Shown here piece after piece: positions 28,332 through 36,405 of a stretch of DNA of 64,000 nucleotides. Made by a program: the position numbers and the translations under genes. Origin of the DNA: Algoriphagus sp. (GTDB taxonomy: Bacteria; Bacteroidota; Bacteroidia; Cytophagales; Cyclobacteriaceae); assembly GCF_013373065.1 (NCBI RefSeq), contig NZ_JABXIN010000012.1, positions 62,001-126,000 of the forward strand, given 5' to 3'. Positions within the stretch are counted from its first letter, which is position 1. Each line of letters starts with the position of its first letter. Below the pieces are notes generated by a model that saw only the letters and a program-made list of their open reading frames with translations, did not search any database and had not been told where the DNA came from.

Positions 28332-28921
28332 AAGTCGGTATCCAACTCAAATTTCTTAGCCAACTCCATCAAAGCAGGATGCTTTTTTAGAAGAAAATTC
28401 ATCTTGTCTCGATCGGTATAAAGTTTCTGATGGGACTCATGAACTTCCTCTTTGACCTCTAATTGAACTGAAAAAGAGTTAGCTCCGGTCAATTTTCTAA
28501 CCAAACCAATCAATTCCGGTTTCATCTTTTCAGCGATCTCTTCTTGGACCGTACCAATCACCTCAATCACCAAATCCCCATTTTGGACTTTAATTGGTTG
28601 TTGAAGAATGGCAAGCTCCAAGTTTTTCCCCTGACTTTTAAAATGAGCAAGAATATCAGGGAGATGCTTTTCTACCAATTCTCGAGAAAGATGCTGAACA
28701 GAAGTGGAAGGAATTAGCTCAACCGGGGATTCTTTTTCTTTAGCTGCCTCAGAAACTTCTTGTTTAGGCGTTGAAACCTCCTGCTTGCGGAATTTTTTGG
28801 CTTGTGCCAAATTGGTTGGAACCGAGATAGTCCTTTGGACAGGGGTTACCTTGGTGTGTATTTCAGTCGAAGCTTGCTGGTTGGAAGTCTCAGAACCAGG
28901 ACTTGACTCAGCTTTTAGACT
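28328..28921 (-). CDS. dnaX: tau-specific C-terminal part of DnaX (-1 frame continuation)
   Basis: This frame is open from the A10 tract (28921-28930) to 28328 without a stop, 197 codons, and lies in the -1 frame relative to the upstream dnaX reading frame. It has no convincing start of its own: the first candidate is a TTG at 28810 inside a Gln/Thr-rich linker. The visible content is a flexible linker (about 70 residues), then a folded domain with LVEKHLPDILAHFKSQGKNLELAIL, a strand-rich segment, and DRDKMNFLLKKHPALMELAKKF. This layout fits the C-terminal tail by which tau contacts the replicase. I infer that slippage at A10 fuses it to the first 380 residues, giving a 577-residue tau. Confidence 0.75.
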   Translation of the reverse strand, partial: SLKAESSPGSETSNQQASTEIHTKVTPVQRTISVPTNLAQAKKFRKQEVSTPKQEVSEAAKEKESPVELIPSTSVQHLSRELVEKHLPDILAHFKSQGKNLELAILQQPIKVQNGDLVIEVIGTVQEEIAEKMKPELIGLVRKLTGANSFSVQLEVKEEVHESHQKLYTDRDKMNFLLKKHPALMELAKKFELDTDF

Positions 28922-28930
28922 TTTTTTTTT
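28870..28930 (-). promoter_or_regulatory. Slippery A10 tract and downstream stem-loop in dnaX
   Basis: The coding strand has ten consecutive A (28930-28921), followed at once in frame 0 by GTC TAA. Six bases past the tract a stem-loop can form: outer AAGCT/AGCTT (28914-28910 with 28874-28870) and inner CTGGTT/AACCAG (28899-28894 with 28882-28877) around an 11-base loop. This resembles the -1 frameshift signal of E. coli dnaX and the A-tract slippage site of Thermus dnaX. Confidence 0.7.
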
Positions 28931-30060
28931 GAATCCTCCACCGACAAGGCAGCCAATTGCAATGCGGCTGGAATTTTTGCCATTTTCATCAACGCCAATT
29001 CCACATGCAAGCGTTGATTTTTGCTGGCTTTATAATGGATATCACACTGATTCGCCAAATTAAGTGCTGAAAGTAAAAACGATTGGCTCGTCTGTCTCGC
29101 TTGCTCTAGGTAACGGACTTTCACTTCATCAGAAACTTCCATCAAGTCAACCGTCTGCTCATCCTGAGATACCAGCAAATCCCTGAAATGCTCGGAAAGA
29201 CCAACGATGAAATTGTGACCATCAAATCCATTCCGTTGGATTTCATCAAAAATCAACAAACTCTTTGAAATATCTCCTTCGAGCAGAGCATCAACTACCT
29301 TAAAATAGTAGTCATAATCCAAAATATGAAGGTTGGAAATGGTCTCTTGGTAGGTGACCTTTTTGCCGGCAGAGTAAGTGACAATTAAATCGAAAATAGA
29401 GAGAGCATCCCGAAGGGCTCCATCAGCTTTTGCCGCAATCAAGCGAAGGGCCTCTTCTTCATAATCTACCTGCTCTTGCTTGGCGATGTATTGCAAGTGT
29501 TCGGAAATATGCTTGACTTGGATTCGATTGAAATCAAAAATCTGACATCTGGAAAGAATAGTCGGAAGAATTTTATGCTTTTCAGTCGTGGCCAAAATAA
29601 AAATCGCATACTTCGGCGGCTCCTCTAGTGTCTTCAAAAAGGCATTGAAGGCACTGGCTGAAAGCATGTGAACCTCATCAATGATGTATACTTTGTATTG
29701 GCCTTTTTGAGGAGCATAACGCACCTGTTCTACGAGATTCCGAATATCATCTACGGAATTGTTAGAGGCCGCATCTAGCTCATAAATATTGAAAGAAGCG
29801 TTATTTTGGAAGGAAACGCAAGACTCACAAGAGCCACAAGCCTCCTGATCTTCTCCGCGATTTTCACAGTTGATGGTTTTTGCCAAAATACGTGCGCAGG
29901 TGGTTTTCCCTACACCACGAGGGCCACAAAATAAAAATGCTTGTGCTAAATGGTTGTTTTTGATTGCATTCTGTAGTGTCGTTGTAATATGCTGCTGCCC
30001 AACTACACTTTTGAAATTATCAGGTCTGTATTTACGTGCCGAAACGACAAAATTTTCCAT
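28915..30060 (-). CDS. dnaX: DNA polymerase III subunit gamma (frame-0 product of dnaX)
   Basis: 381 residues in frame 0. AAA+ clamp-loader ATPase with Walker A GPRGVGKT near residue 45, the zinc-binding Cys cluster CENRGEDQEACGSCESC, Walker B IIDEVHML, the LSRCQIF sensor segment, and domain III to about residue 365. It ends SVEDSKKKV just after the A10 tract, which is a gamma-like length. The clamp loader opens and places the beta sliding clamp. The tau-type tail continues in the -1 frame (28921 down to 28328), so both products are likely made. It starts with ATG (MENFVVSARKYRPDNF), is divergent from tmRNA, and converges on the DUF3078 gene. Confidence 0.95.
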   Translation of the reverse strand: MENFVVSARKYRPDNFKSVVGQQHITTTLQNAIKNNHLAQAFLFCGPRGVGKTTCARILAKTINCENRGEDQEACGSCESCVSFQNNASFNIYELDAASNNSVDDIRNLVEQVRYAPQKGQYKVYIIDEVHMLSASAFNAFLKTLEEPPKYAIFILATTEKHKILPTILSRCQIFDFNRIQVKHISEHLQYIAKQEQVDYEEEALRLIAAKADGALRDALSIFDLIVTYSAGKKVTYQETISNLHILDYDYYFKVVDALLEGDISKSLLIFDEIQRNGFDGHNFIVGLSEHFRDLLVSQDEQTVDLMEVSDEVKVRYLEQARQTSQSFLLSALNLANQCDIHYKASKNQRLHVELALMKMAKIPAALQLAALSVEDSKKKV

Positions 30061-30195
30061 CGCTGCAAGATATAAAAATCTCTTTGATTGGAATGAAAGA
30101 TTGGAAGATTTGAAAATTGAAAAATTTCAAAAAGGGCGGGAAGGTTTCTAGTTTTCGTTCTTTTTATCGGCCACAAACATCCTCTTATTTTTTCC

Positions 30196-30225
30196 TTGAA
30201 GGGAACCAAATTAGATTTACATTTG
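30196..30225 (+). promoter_or_regulatory. Bacteroidota promoter of tmRNA
   Basis: TTG (30196-30198), exactly 19 bases, then TACATTTG (30218-30225), a full match to TTG-N19-TAnnTTTG, 15 bases before the tmRNA 5' end. Confidence 0.85.
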
Positions 30226-30240
30226 TCTTCCCATTGAATT

Positions 30241-30641
30241 GGGGCTGACCGGTTTTGACAGTAAGTGTAAAGATCGGGCTCGCATGCAGGCTGGAGTATG
30301 TACGGCCTTGAAAGATTCATACGAACGATAAATGGCGAAACTTCTTACGCCATGGCTGCATAATCTAACCTCAAGAGGATAGATCGCTTAAAGGGTTGAG
30401 TCCGCAAGGCGGATTCCCCAGCCACATCTCACCGTCTGTTGTCTGATCCGGGCGGATTCGAGGTGTCGACTTGATCGGGCTGCGGCTTGTGATGCGATTA
30501 TGCGAGCTTAAGTTTTAATCGCTAAGCCAGACTCAGGTGTGTCACCCAGCATAGTCTGGTCGAAAACCCAATCGGTGACTAAGCATGTAGACGGTACGGT
30601 GTTTCCTTATCTGGACGCGAGTTCGAATCTCGCCAGCTCCA
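30241..30641 (+). ncRNA. ssrA: Transfer-messenger RNA (tmRNA)
   Basis: One-piece tmRNA of about 400 bases. The 5' GGGGCTG pairs with 3' CAGCTCC (30634-30640), followed by discriminator A. The T arm GCGAGTTCGAATCTCGC (30617-30633) is intact. The tag reading frame runs GGC GAA ACT TCT TAC GCC ATG GCT GCA TAA at 30334-30363, giving the tag (A)GETSYAMAA, close to the Cytophaga-type tag. It rescues stalled ribosomes and marks products for proteolysis; smpB is not in the window. CCA is not encoded. It has a consensus promoter and a terminator. Confidence 0.96.
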
Positions 30642-30645
30642 CACC

Positions 30646-30678
30646 AAATCCCTCCATTTTAGTTGGGGGGATTTTTTT
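30646..30678 (+). terminator. Intrinsic terminator of tmRNA
   Basis: AAATCCCTCCA pairs with TTGGGGGGATTT (one T-G) followed by T7. It abuts the 3' end of the convergent permease gene. Confidence 0.85.
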
Positions 30679-31942
30679 ATGCCTCAGATTTCTTCCCAAA
30701 TTCCTTAGGGTATTTGGCAGAATAGGCCATGATAAAACTTGGAATCGTAGCAATCACAACCCATACGAAGAAGCCGGGATAGCCCAACCATTCCTGCATA
30801 TATCCTGAGATCATTCCCGGAACCATCATTCCCAAGGCCATAAAACCTGTAGCCAAGGCATAATGGGCTGTTTTATATAATCCTTCAGCCAGGAAAATCA
30901 AAAACACCATATATGCCGCAAAACCAAACCCATAACCCAACTGCTCAATCAGTACAACTGTCGCTGGAAAAAGAATACTTTCAGGCTGATACCAAGAAAG
31001 TAAGACATAACCCAAATTGGGTGCGTTGATGGCGAAAACCATGGGAATCATCCATTTTCCTAGCCCATGTCTCGAAATCAGGATTCCGCCGACAATCCCT
31101 CCTACGAGCAAAGCAATTACCCCTAGAGTCCCATACAAATATCCTACTTCGGTTACCGTCAGTCCCAAGCCTCCTTTTGCCCGATCATCCAAAAAAAACG
31201 GTGAGGCCATTTTAACCAATTGCGATTCCCCAAGCCGGTAGAGGAGAACAAAAGCTAGTGATAAACCAATGTTTTTCTTGGTAAAAAAACTAGAAAATAC
31301 TTTCCCAAAACTAGGTTGATCTTCTTTAGAAACACGCTCCTCGATTACTTTCGGAGTAGCAAGGAAGTTAATCCCAGTCAAAAGCAACATCAAACCGGCC
31401 ACCCCAATCATGGTCCAAGACCAAGCGGTCGAGGGATCGCCGAATTTTTCTTCCAAAAAGCCTGCTCCAATGACAATCAAACCCTGACCTGTAATCATCC
31501 CAACCCGATAAAAAGTACTCCGCATCCCCACGAAGAAACTTTGCTGGTCAGGTTTTAAAGCGATCAAATAAAGCCCATCGGAGGCAATATCATTAGTTGC
31601 AGAAGCAAAAGCTCCCATCCAGAAAAAGGCAAGCGTGATCAGAAAAAATTGATTCAAACCTGTCGTCAAGCCTACGCCCAAAAAGACTAGAGAAAGGATC
31701 AATTGCATTGTTAAAAACCATTGCTTCTTATTACCAAACAACTCCAGGATGGGACTCCAAATAGGTTTGATGACCCAAGGCAAATACAAAAAGGAAGTGT
31801 ATAAACCGATATCGGAATTAGATACGCCGAGGCTTTTGTACATGATCACCGAAACCGTAATGATAATAACATAGGGCAGAGACTCGGTCAAATACAAAGA
31901 AGGCACCCAAATCCAAGGGTTTTTCGATTGATGTTGGGTCAT
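30677..31942 (-). CDS. AmpG-like MFS permease (probable muropeptide or amino-sugar importer)
   Basis: 421 residues with about twelve membrane segments. It has LPYVIIITVSVIMYKSLG and the SFLYLPWVIKPIWSPILE segment between helices 2 and 3, which is characteristic of AmpG/acetyl-CoA-type MFS proteins that import anhydro-muropeptides. It is the last gene of a four-gene run with an amidase, a GHL10 glycosidase and an acetyltransferase; its start overlaps the acetyltransferase stop by 4 bases. The context supports uptake of cell-wall fragments. The exact substrate is inferred, not shown. Confidence 0.8.
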   Translation of the reverse strand: MTQHQSKNPWIWVPSLYLTESLPYVIIITVSVIMYKSLGVSNSDIGLYTSFLYLPWVIKPIWSPILELFGNKKQWFLTMQLILSLVFLGVGLTTGLNQFFLITLAFFWMGAFASATNDIASDGLYLIALKPDQQSFFVGMRSTFYRVGMITGQGLIVIGAGFLEEKFGDPSTAWSWTMIGVAGLMLLLTGINFLATPKVIEERVSKEDQPSFGKVFSSFFTKKNIGLSLAFVLLYRLGESQLVKMASPFFLDDRAKGGLGLTVTEVGYLYGTLGVIALLVGGIVGGILISRHGLGKWMIPMVFAINAPNLGYVLLSWYQPESILFPATVVLIEQLGYGFGFAAYMVFLIFLAEGLYKTAHYALATGFMALGMMVPGMISGYMQEWLGYPGFFVWVVIATIPSFIMAYSAKYPKEFGKKSEA

Positions 31943-32418
31943 GATTTTCTTAATAAATGCTTATAAATACTGACTTCAGAGCCTTCAATAATTTGAGCTC
32001 CAACTGCCTTTTCATAAAACTCCGCCGGGCCTACTCCCCCAATAATTGCATAGGCATATCCCATTTCCCGAAGGGATTCCAAGGATTTGATCAAAAGAAC
32101 TTTGCCAATCCCTTTGCCCCTTTCGGTTTCTTTGGTCCCAGTAGGGCCAAAAAAATTCCTGGCTGTGCTCTCATAGCAAGCAAATCCCAGGATTTGATTT
32201 TCCCGTTGGGCGATCCAGCAAGTAATGGGCTGCCGGGAAAAGGCTACCTCCACTTCTGATTTCCAATACTCTCCAAATTGCTCTAGGACCCATTCACTTA
32301 CCAAATGCTTCTCTGGAGCAATGGCTCTTCGAAATACGACCTTGTCTTTTTCAAAAAGTCTTTTTTGCAAATCGGAAACATCCGGGAGTTCAAGGAGTCT
32401 AACGAGCATATCTTTCAT
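31939..32418 (-). CDS. GNAT family N-acetyltransferase
   Basis: 159 residues. The acetyl-CoA site is recognisable as GTKETERGKGIGKVLLIKSL (R/Q-x-x-G-x-G motif A), followed by YAYAIIGGVGPAEFYEKAVGAQII, the typical motif B and C-terminal strand. The acceptor is unknown. Its location between a predicted muramyl-glycan hydrolase and an AmpG-like permease, with 4-base overlaps on both sides, suggests acetylation of an amino sugar or peptide released from the wall, but that is inference from context. Confidence 0.82.
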   Translation of the reverse strand: MKDMLVRLLELPDVSDLQKRLFEKDKVVFRRAIAPEKHLVSEWVLEQFGEYWKSEVEVAFSRQPITCWIAQRENQILGFACYESTARNFFGPTGTKETERGKGIGKVLLIKSLESLREMGYAYAIIGGVGPAEFYEKAVGAQIIEGSEVSIYKHLLRKS

Positions 32419-34046
32419 GGCAAAGAAGGGCTTAGATTATGAAATACCTGCGATCCTAGGATCCTACCAAAATGATCAAGCCAATGGATAGCCAAAAACT
32501 CCTGATTACTTGTTCTGATAGCCAGATTTGATACTCGGGAACCTCCCACCCAAATTTTTTGAATAGGAGCAGTTTGTAAGCTTTCAAGGCTTTTCCCCTC
32601 TCGAAACAGGACATATCGGATCGCTGGATCAAGAGGACCATCAAGTTCCAATCGGAGTTCTTGTCCTTCATTACTCAGGCCACGAACCTGCGGCATACTA
32701 ATTTCAACTTGCTGTCTAGGTTCAAATGCCGGTGGAAGCACGGGTTTATCATACAATTGATTTTTTAGTAATCCTGCTACATCCTGATTTTTGGAATAGA
32801 GCGATTTTGCAGAAAAATAAGAATTGCCACCCAATGCAGGCAAGGTACGGATATAAGCTACCTGTCGGATTAATTCTTCGGGATCATTCCAAGCCACATC
32901 AGCATTATCGCGAATTTTGTAAGGACCATTACCGATGTAAACGGCAGTTCCAAAAGATCGCTCATTCCACCAGTCACTGAGCACCCGATAACTTGCCAAG
33001 GAAAAGTCCATACTCCAGTAAAGCTGTGGAATCAGGTAATCGATCCACTTATTTTCCATCCAGGTTAATGGATCTGCGTAGAGATCATCAAAGTTTGTTT
33101 GTCCAGCTTGTGTGGCAGAGCCATTGGGGTCTTTGTCTTTATTTCTCCACACTCCAAATGGGGAAATCCCAAATTGAACCCATGGTTTGGAAGCTTTGAT
33201 CGTCTGACACACTTCTTTCACCAAGGTATTTACATTTTCTCTTCGCCAATCGGCTATGCTTTGACCTGATTTCTTGAATTTTTGAAAGGTAGCCTGATCG
33301 GGAAATTCTTGGTTAGCTACCTTATATGGGTAGAAATAGTCATCAAAATGAATGGCATCCACATCATAATTATAAACTATTTCCTGAATGATTTTTTTCA
33401 AATGTTCTTTGACTTCAGGCAAACCTGGATTGTAATAATACTTAGAACCATAATTCAACATCCAATCGGGATGTAGAAAAAAATCATGATCTGGACTCAG
33501 TAATTCTGTCTTATCATCAAAGGTTGCCCGGTAGGGATTGAGCCAAGCATGAAATTCTATTCCTCGAAGATGTGTCTCGCGAATCATCCAGGAGAGGGGA
33601 TTTTCTAAGGTTTGGGGAGACTTTCCTTCCTGCCCCGTAAGATATCGGGACCAAGGAGCGTAATTACTTGGATAAAATGCATCCCCTGCAGCTCGAATCT
33701 GCACAATTGCTGCATTGAAGTTCAAACCTTGATAATAATCTAGAAGCTTCAAAAAATCAGCCTTTTGCTTTTCCCAGGAATCGGTACCTGATTCCGGCCA
33801 ATCAATATTTACCACTGTGGCCACCCAGAATCCTCTAAATTCCCGAGGTTGTTGTGGCAATTCAAAATTCACCTCTACAAAATCTGTTTTTTCAGAAGGT
33901 GGTATAGGTTCTATTTTAGGGGTTTCTTCTCTCGGGGTTTCCGGTTTCGGTTCAACTTTTTGAGGAATGGTTTGCTGCGTTTTACAAGCTACCATCAGAA
34001 ACAAAAATCCGAAAAGCAAAAAAAGTAATGAAACGTATCGATTCAT
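32415..34046 (-). CDS. GHL10 (DUF187) family glycoside hydrolase lipoprotein
   Basis: 543 residues. A lipoprotein signal ends in MVACK near residue 20, followed by a Pro/Glu-rich linker (about 25-55). The GHL10/DUF187 TIM barrel begins REFRGFWVATVVNIDWP and contains FNAAIVQIRAAGDAFYPS, FHAWLNPYRA, DAIHFDDYFYPY and FGISPFGVWRN, with an Ig-like C-terminal end. Characterised relatives cleave peptide-free, deacetylated or denuded peptidoglycan glycans. It is probably held on the outer membrane. Its start lies 3 bases after the amidase gene, and it overlaps the acetyltransferase by 4 bases. Confidence 0.9.
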   Translation of the reverse strand: MNRYVSLLFLLFGFLFLMVACKTQQTIPQKVEPKPETPREETPKIEPIPPSEKTDFVEVNFELPQQPREFRGFWVATVVNIDWPESGTDSWEKQKADFLKLLDYYQGLNFNAAIVQIRAAGDAFYPSNYAPWSRYLTGQEGKSPQTLENPLSWMIRETHLRGIEFHAWLNPYRATFDDKTELLSPDHDFFLHPDWMLNYGSKYYYNPGLPEVKEHLKKIIQEIVYNYDVDAIHFDDYFYPYKVANQEFPDQATFQKFKKSGQSIADWRRENVNTLVKEVCQTIKASKPWVQFGISPFGVWRNKDKDPNGSATQAGQTNFDDLYADPLTWMENKWIDYLIPQLYWSMDFSLASYRVLSDWWNERSFGTAVYIGNGPYKIRDNADVAWNDPEELIRQVAYIRTLPALGGNSYFSAKSLYSKNQDVAGLLKNQLYDKPVLPPAFEPRQQVEISMPQVRGLSNEGQELRLELDGPLDPAIRYVLFREGKSLESLQTAPIQKIWVGGSRVSNLAIRTSNQEFLAIHWLDHFGRILGSQVFHNLSPSLP

Positions 34047-34049
34047 AAA

Positions 34050-34727
34050 TCAGAACTTGGGAAGGGGTTGAAGTCCTAGATCAGAGAGGTTTTTTCGAAG
34101 TTTGTTCATAAAAGCATCCCCAGGATCGGTTTTGACAGTCCGATAATCAGGGTCAGCCTCTTTCCAAAGTGGTGTCTCCTGAAAAAGCTGATACTCGTGA
34201 TGCCCGATCACATAGTCAATCGCAGGGTATTTTTTCTTCAAATAGCGAATAAGTTCTTCGTTTGCCACCAGTTGCTCATCTGTCAGAGGAGCATCAGGCC
34301 CTCCCACATTTTCAATTCCGATGGCACAATAATTCAAGCCGATGGTATGCCTGGCAAATGTAGTATCTGGTAAAAGCCGAAAGATAGTCCCATCTCGATC
34401 GATCAAAAACTGGCTCGACACATTGAGATTACTCGCGCTGGTAAGATCTTCTCTACCCCCTAAAGTTGGACTATCAAAAACATCAAAGGTCACTTCGATA
34501 TTATCAATAGCTGTCCAATGCACTACCACCATTTGAGGTTTGATAGTAGCAGTTTCTTGAATCAGCCCATGACGGTCTTTGAGGTATTGAATCGACAAAG
34601 CCTCTCGCTCATCATTCCAAGTGATGGGTTTTTCAAAAATCCGAAAGGTTGATTTGGGAGCACAGGAAAAAATCATCAAGGGTAAAAACCCCAGTAAAAA
34701 GGAGAATGAAAACCAACTTTTTTTCAT
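34050..34727 (-). CDS. N-acetylmuramoyl-L-alanine amidase (Amidase_2) lipoprotein
   Basis: 225 residues. A lipoprotein signal ends in MIFSC (Cys near 22). The Amidase_2/PGRP-type domain shows the zinc His in MVVVHWTA, GTIFRLLPDTTFARHTIGLNYCAIGIENVGG, the second zinc His in YVIGHHEYQ, and KTDPGDAF with the catalytic Lys/Asp region. It removes stem peptides from MurNAc. It is the first gene of the apparent wall-salvage operon and is followed by a glycosidase that would act on the denuded glycan. Confidence 0.92.
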   Translation of the reverse strand: MKKSWFSFSFLLGFLPLMIFSCAPKSTFRIFEKPITWNDEREALSIQYLKDRHGLIQETATIKPQMVVVHWTAIDNIEVTFDVFDSPTLGGREDLTSASNLNVSSQFLIDRDGTIFRLLPDTTFARHTIGLNYCAIGIENVGGPDAPLTDEQLVANEELIRYLKKKYPAIDYVIGHHEYQLFQETPLWKEADPDYRTVKTDPGDAFMNKLRKNLSDLGLQPLPKF

Positions 34728-34896
34728 AATGCAATCAAATTTCTGGTTGAGCTAAACTACCTAGAAAATCGCATTTTCGGGAAGCAAACTCGACAATATT
34801 TACCAGCCTATCACAATTTTCTCATCCACTTCCTTTGGATTTTCCTCAATAAATGAGAAAAAGAGCAGATCGATTTTTTAATGAAAAATCGAGAAA

Positions 34897-36267
34897 TTAT
34901 TCACCACGACCAGTTTCCATCAAAGGAATATCTGTCAAATCTTCAATCCTCACCTGCTTGCCTTGCTCAATCGAATTTCGAGCTGCAATTCCTACCAAGA
35001 TAGACATCGCTCCATCCCTGCTTCCCGCGGATTGCCGCCAAGGATCAGGCATATTCGGGTCTTTAAATAACTTATCCTTTAAGCGGGTATCCCCTCCTCC
35101 ATGGCCACCTCCACCATGCGGAATGATGATCTCTTCTCGTTTCCCAAAATTTTTGATCAGGTAAAGCACATCCTCCGCTTTCTCTTCCCAAGGCTGCCGC
35201 TCTTTGATCCATGCTTCCAAACGACCCTTTGTTCCATTAAAAGCAATCCGATATCCCTCATATGGGGAATATGAAGTCAAGGAATAGCTGACTTGAACTT
35301 TGTTTTTGTACTTGATTTGAACAGCCATTTTATCATAAATATCTACATCTTCCTGGAAGACACAGCCGTCCCGATCATAGCCATCGTATTCATAATTATC
35401 CACATAGAGCTTCTTTAAATGTTCATTTCGGGTGATATCCCAGAAAAAATCACACTCACCTTTGTGTGGACAGGTTCTACAATTTTTACCACGAAAAGGT
35501 CCATTTTTTCCATAAAATTCCAATTCTCCATAAGCAAAAACTTCCTCTGGATCTGAATCAATCCACCAGTTCAACAAATCGAAATGATGGGTTGACTTAT
35601 GCACCAATAAGGATCCTCCAAACTCTTTTCTTCGATGCCATCTTCGGAAATAATCAGCCCCATGATAAATATCCAAATACCAATGAAAGTCGACTGAGGT
35701 TAAATCTCCAATCTCTCCAGTCCGCAAAATCTCATACATCCGTTGGCGATGGGGCGAGTACCGATAGTTGAAGGTAACAATCAACTTTTTCCCGGACTTT
35801 CGTTCTGCATCCAATATTGCCTGACACTTGAATTCATCTGTGGTCATTGGCTTTTCAGATATGACATGGAGCCCTGCTTTTAGTCCCATTATGATATATT
35901 CATGGTGTGTACTGTCCATCGTCGTCACAATAAGCACATCGGGCTTGGTTTCCTGAATCATTTGAGCACCATCCGTGAAAATTGGACAATCGACACCAAT
36001 ATATTCTTTGGCATAGTTCAACCGCCCTTCATTGATATCACTAAGCCCCACAAATTCCACTTGATCTCCATAAGCTCGAACCACATCTCTACCAAACATG
36101 GTCGTTCCTCGAATTCCTGTTCCTATCAGGGCTATTCGCATTTTTTCACTAGGCCTATTAAAAATTGACAAAGCCTCCGCTACCGGATGAACAAAAAATG
36201 ATCCTGCTAATAGGCTTCCAGAAAGTGCAATAAAATCTCTTCGGGATTGGGCATTTTTAGAATTCAT
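34897..36267 (-). CDS. Tat-exported Gfo/Idh/MocA family oxidoreductase
   Basis: 456 residues from the ATG at 36267, which puts the twin-arginine signal SRRDFIALSGSLLAGS at residues 8-23; an ATG at 36294 would add nine residues. The Rossmann fold starts RIALIGTGIRGTTMFG, with DVLIVTTMDSTHHEYI and the EKPMTTD catalytic Lys motif. The C-terminal sheet domain contains an unusual Cys group CRTCPHKGEC and a His/Gly stretch HGGGGHGGGD. Relatives act on sugars and inositols, sometimes as glycosidases with bound NAD; the substrate here is unknown. It is a single gene, divergent from the UbiA gene. Confidence 0.9.
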   Translation of the reverse strand: MNSKNAQSRRDFIALSGSLLAGSFFVHPVAEALSIFNRPSEKMRIALIGTGIRGTTMFGRDVVRAYGDQVEFVGLSDINEGRLNYAKEYIGVDCPIFTDGAQMIQETKPDVLIVTTMDSTHHEYIIMGLKAGLHVISEKPMTTDEFKCQAILDAERKSGKKLIVTFNYRYSPHRQRMYEILRTGEIGDLTSVDFHWYLDIYHGADYFRRWHRRKEFGGSLLVHKSTHHFDLLNWWIDSDPEEVFAYGELEFYGKNGPFRGKNCRTCPHKGECDFFWDITRNEHLKKLYVDNYEYDGYDRDGCVFQEDVDIYDKMAVQIKYKNKVQVSYSLTSYSPYEGYRIAFNGTKGRLEAWIKERQPWEEKAEDVLYLIKNFGKREEIIIPHGGGGHGGGDTRLKDKLFKDPNMPDPWRQSAGSRDGAMSILVGIAARNSIEQGKQVRIEDLTDIPLMETGRGE

Positions 36268-36405
36268 GGTTTTGGGGTTTAAAAAGGATTCCATCTAAGA
36301 TAAAAATCAAAAGTGGCTACTCCCAACTAATCCTCGGAAACCATTTCATTTTGTCAATTTCTGTTTTTGCAAAACTTTAAAGTGTACTAATTAGTATTTT
36401 TGAAT

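Noticed and set aside
28328-28810. A separate 160-residue gene starting with TTG at 28810
   Set aside because: The frame is open upstream to the dnaX A10 tract, the TTG lies in a linker, and the -1 offset relative to dnaX fits a slippage product better than an independent gene.
30061-30180. AT-rich repeated GATTGGAAGATTTGAAAATTG-like sequence upstream of dnaX
   Set aside because: Repetitive but short and degenerate, with no clear unit or flanking signals; not enough to call a repeat element.
34840-34895. Hairpin CGATTTTTTAATGAAAAATCG after the Gfo/Idh/MocA gene
   Set aside because: It could be a terminator of the minus-strand gene, but there is no T run after it in that direction and the stem is A/T only.
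36395-36402. TATTTTTG matching the -7 consensus just before the UbiA prenyltransferase ATG
   Set aside because: It ends only 3 bases before the ATG and has no TTG 19 bases upstream (nearest spacing is 25), so it would need a leaderless transcript starting inside the gene.
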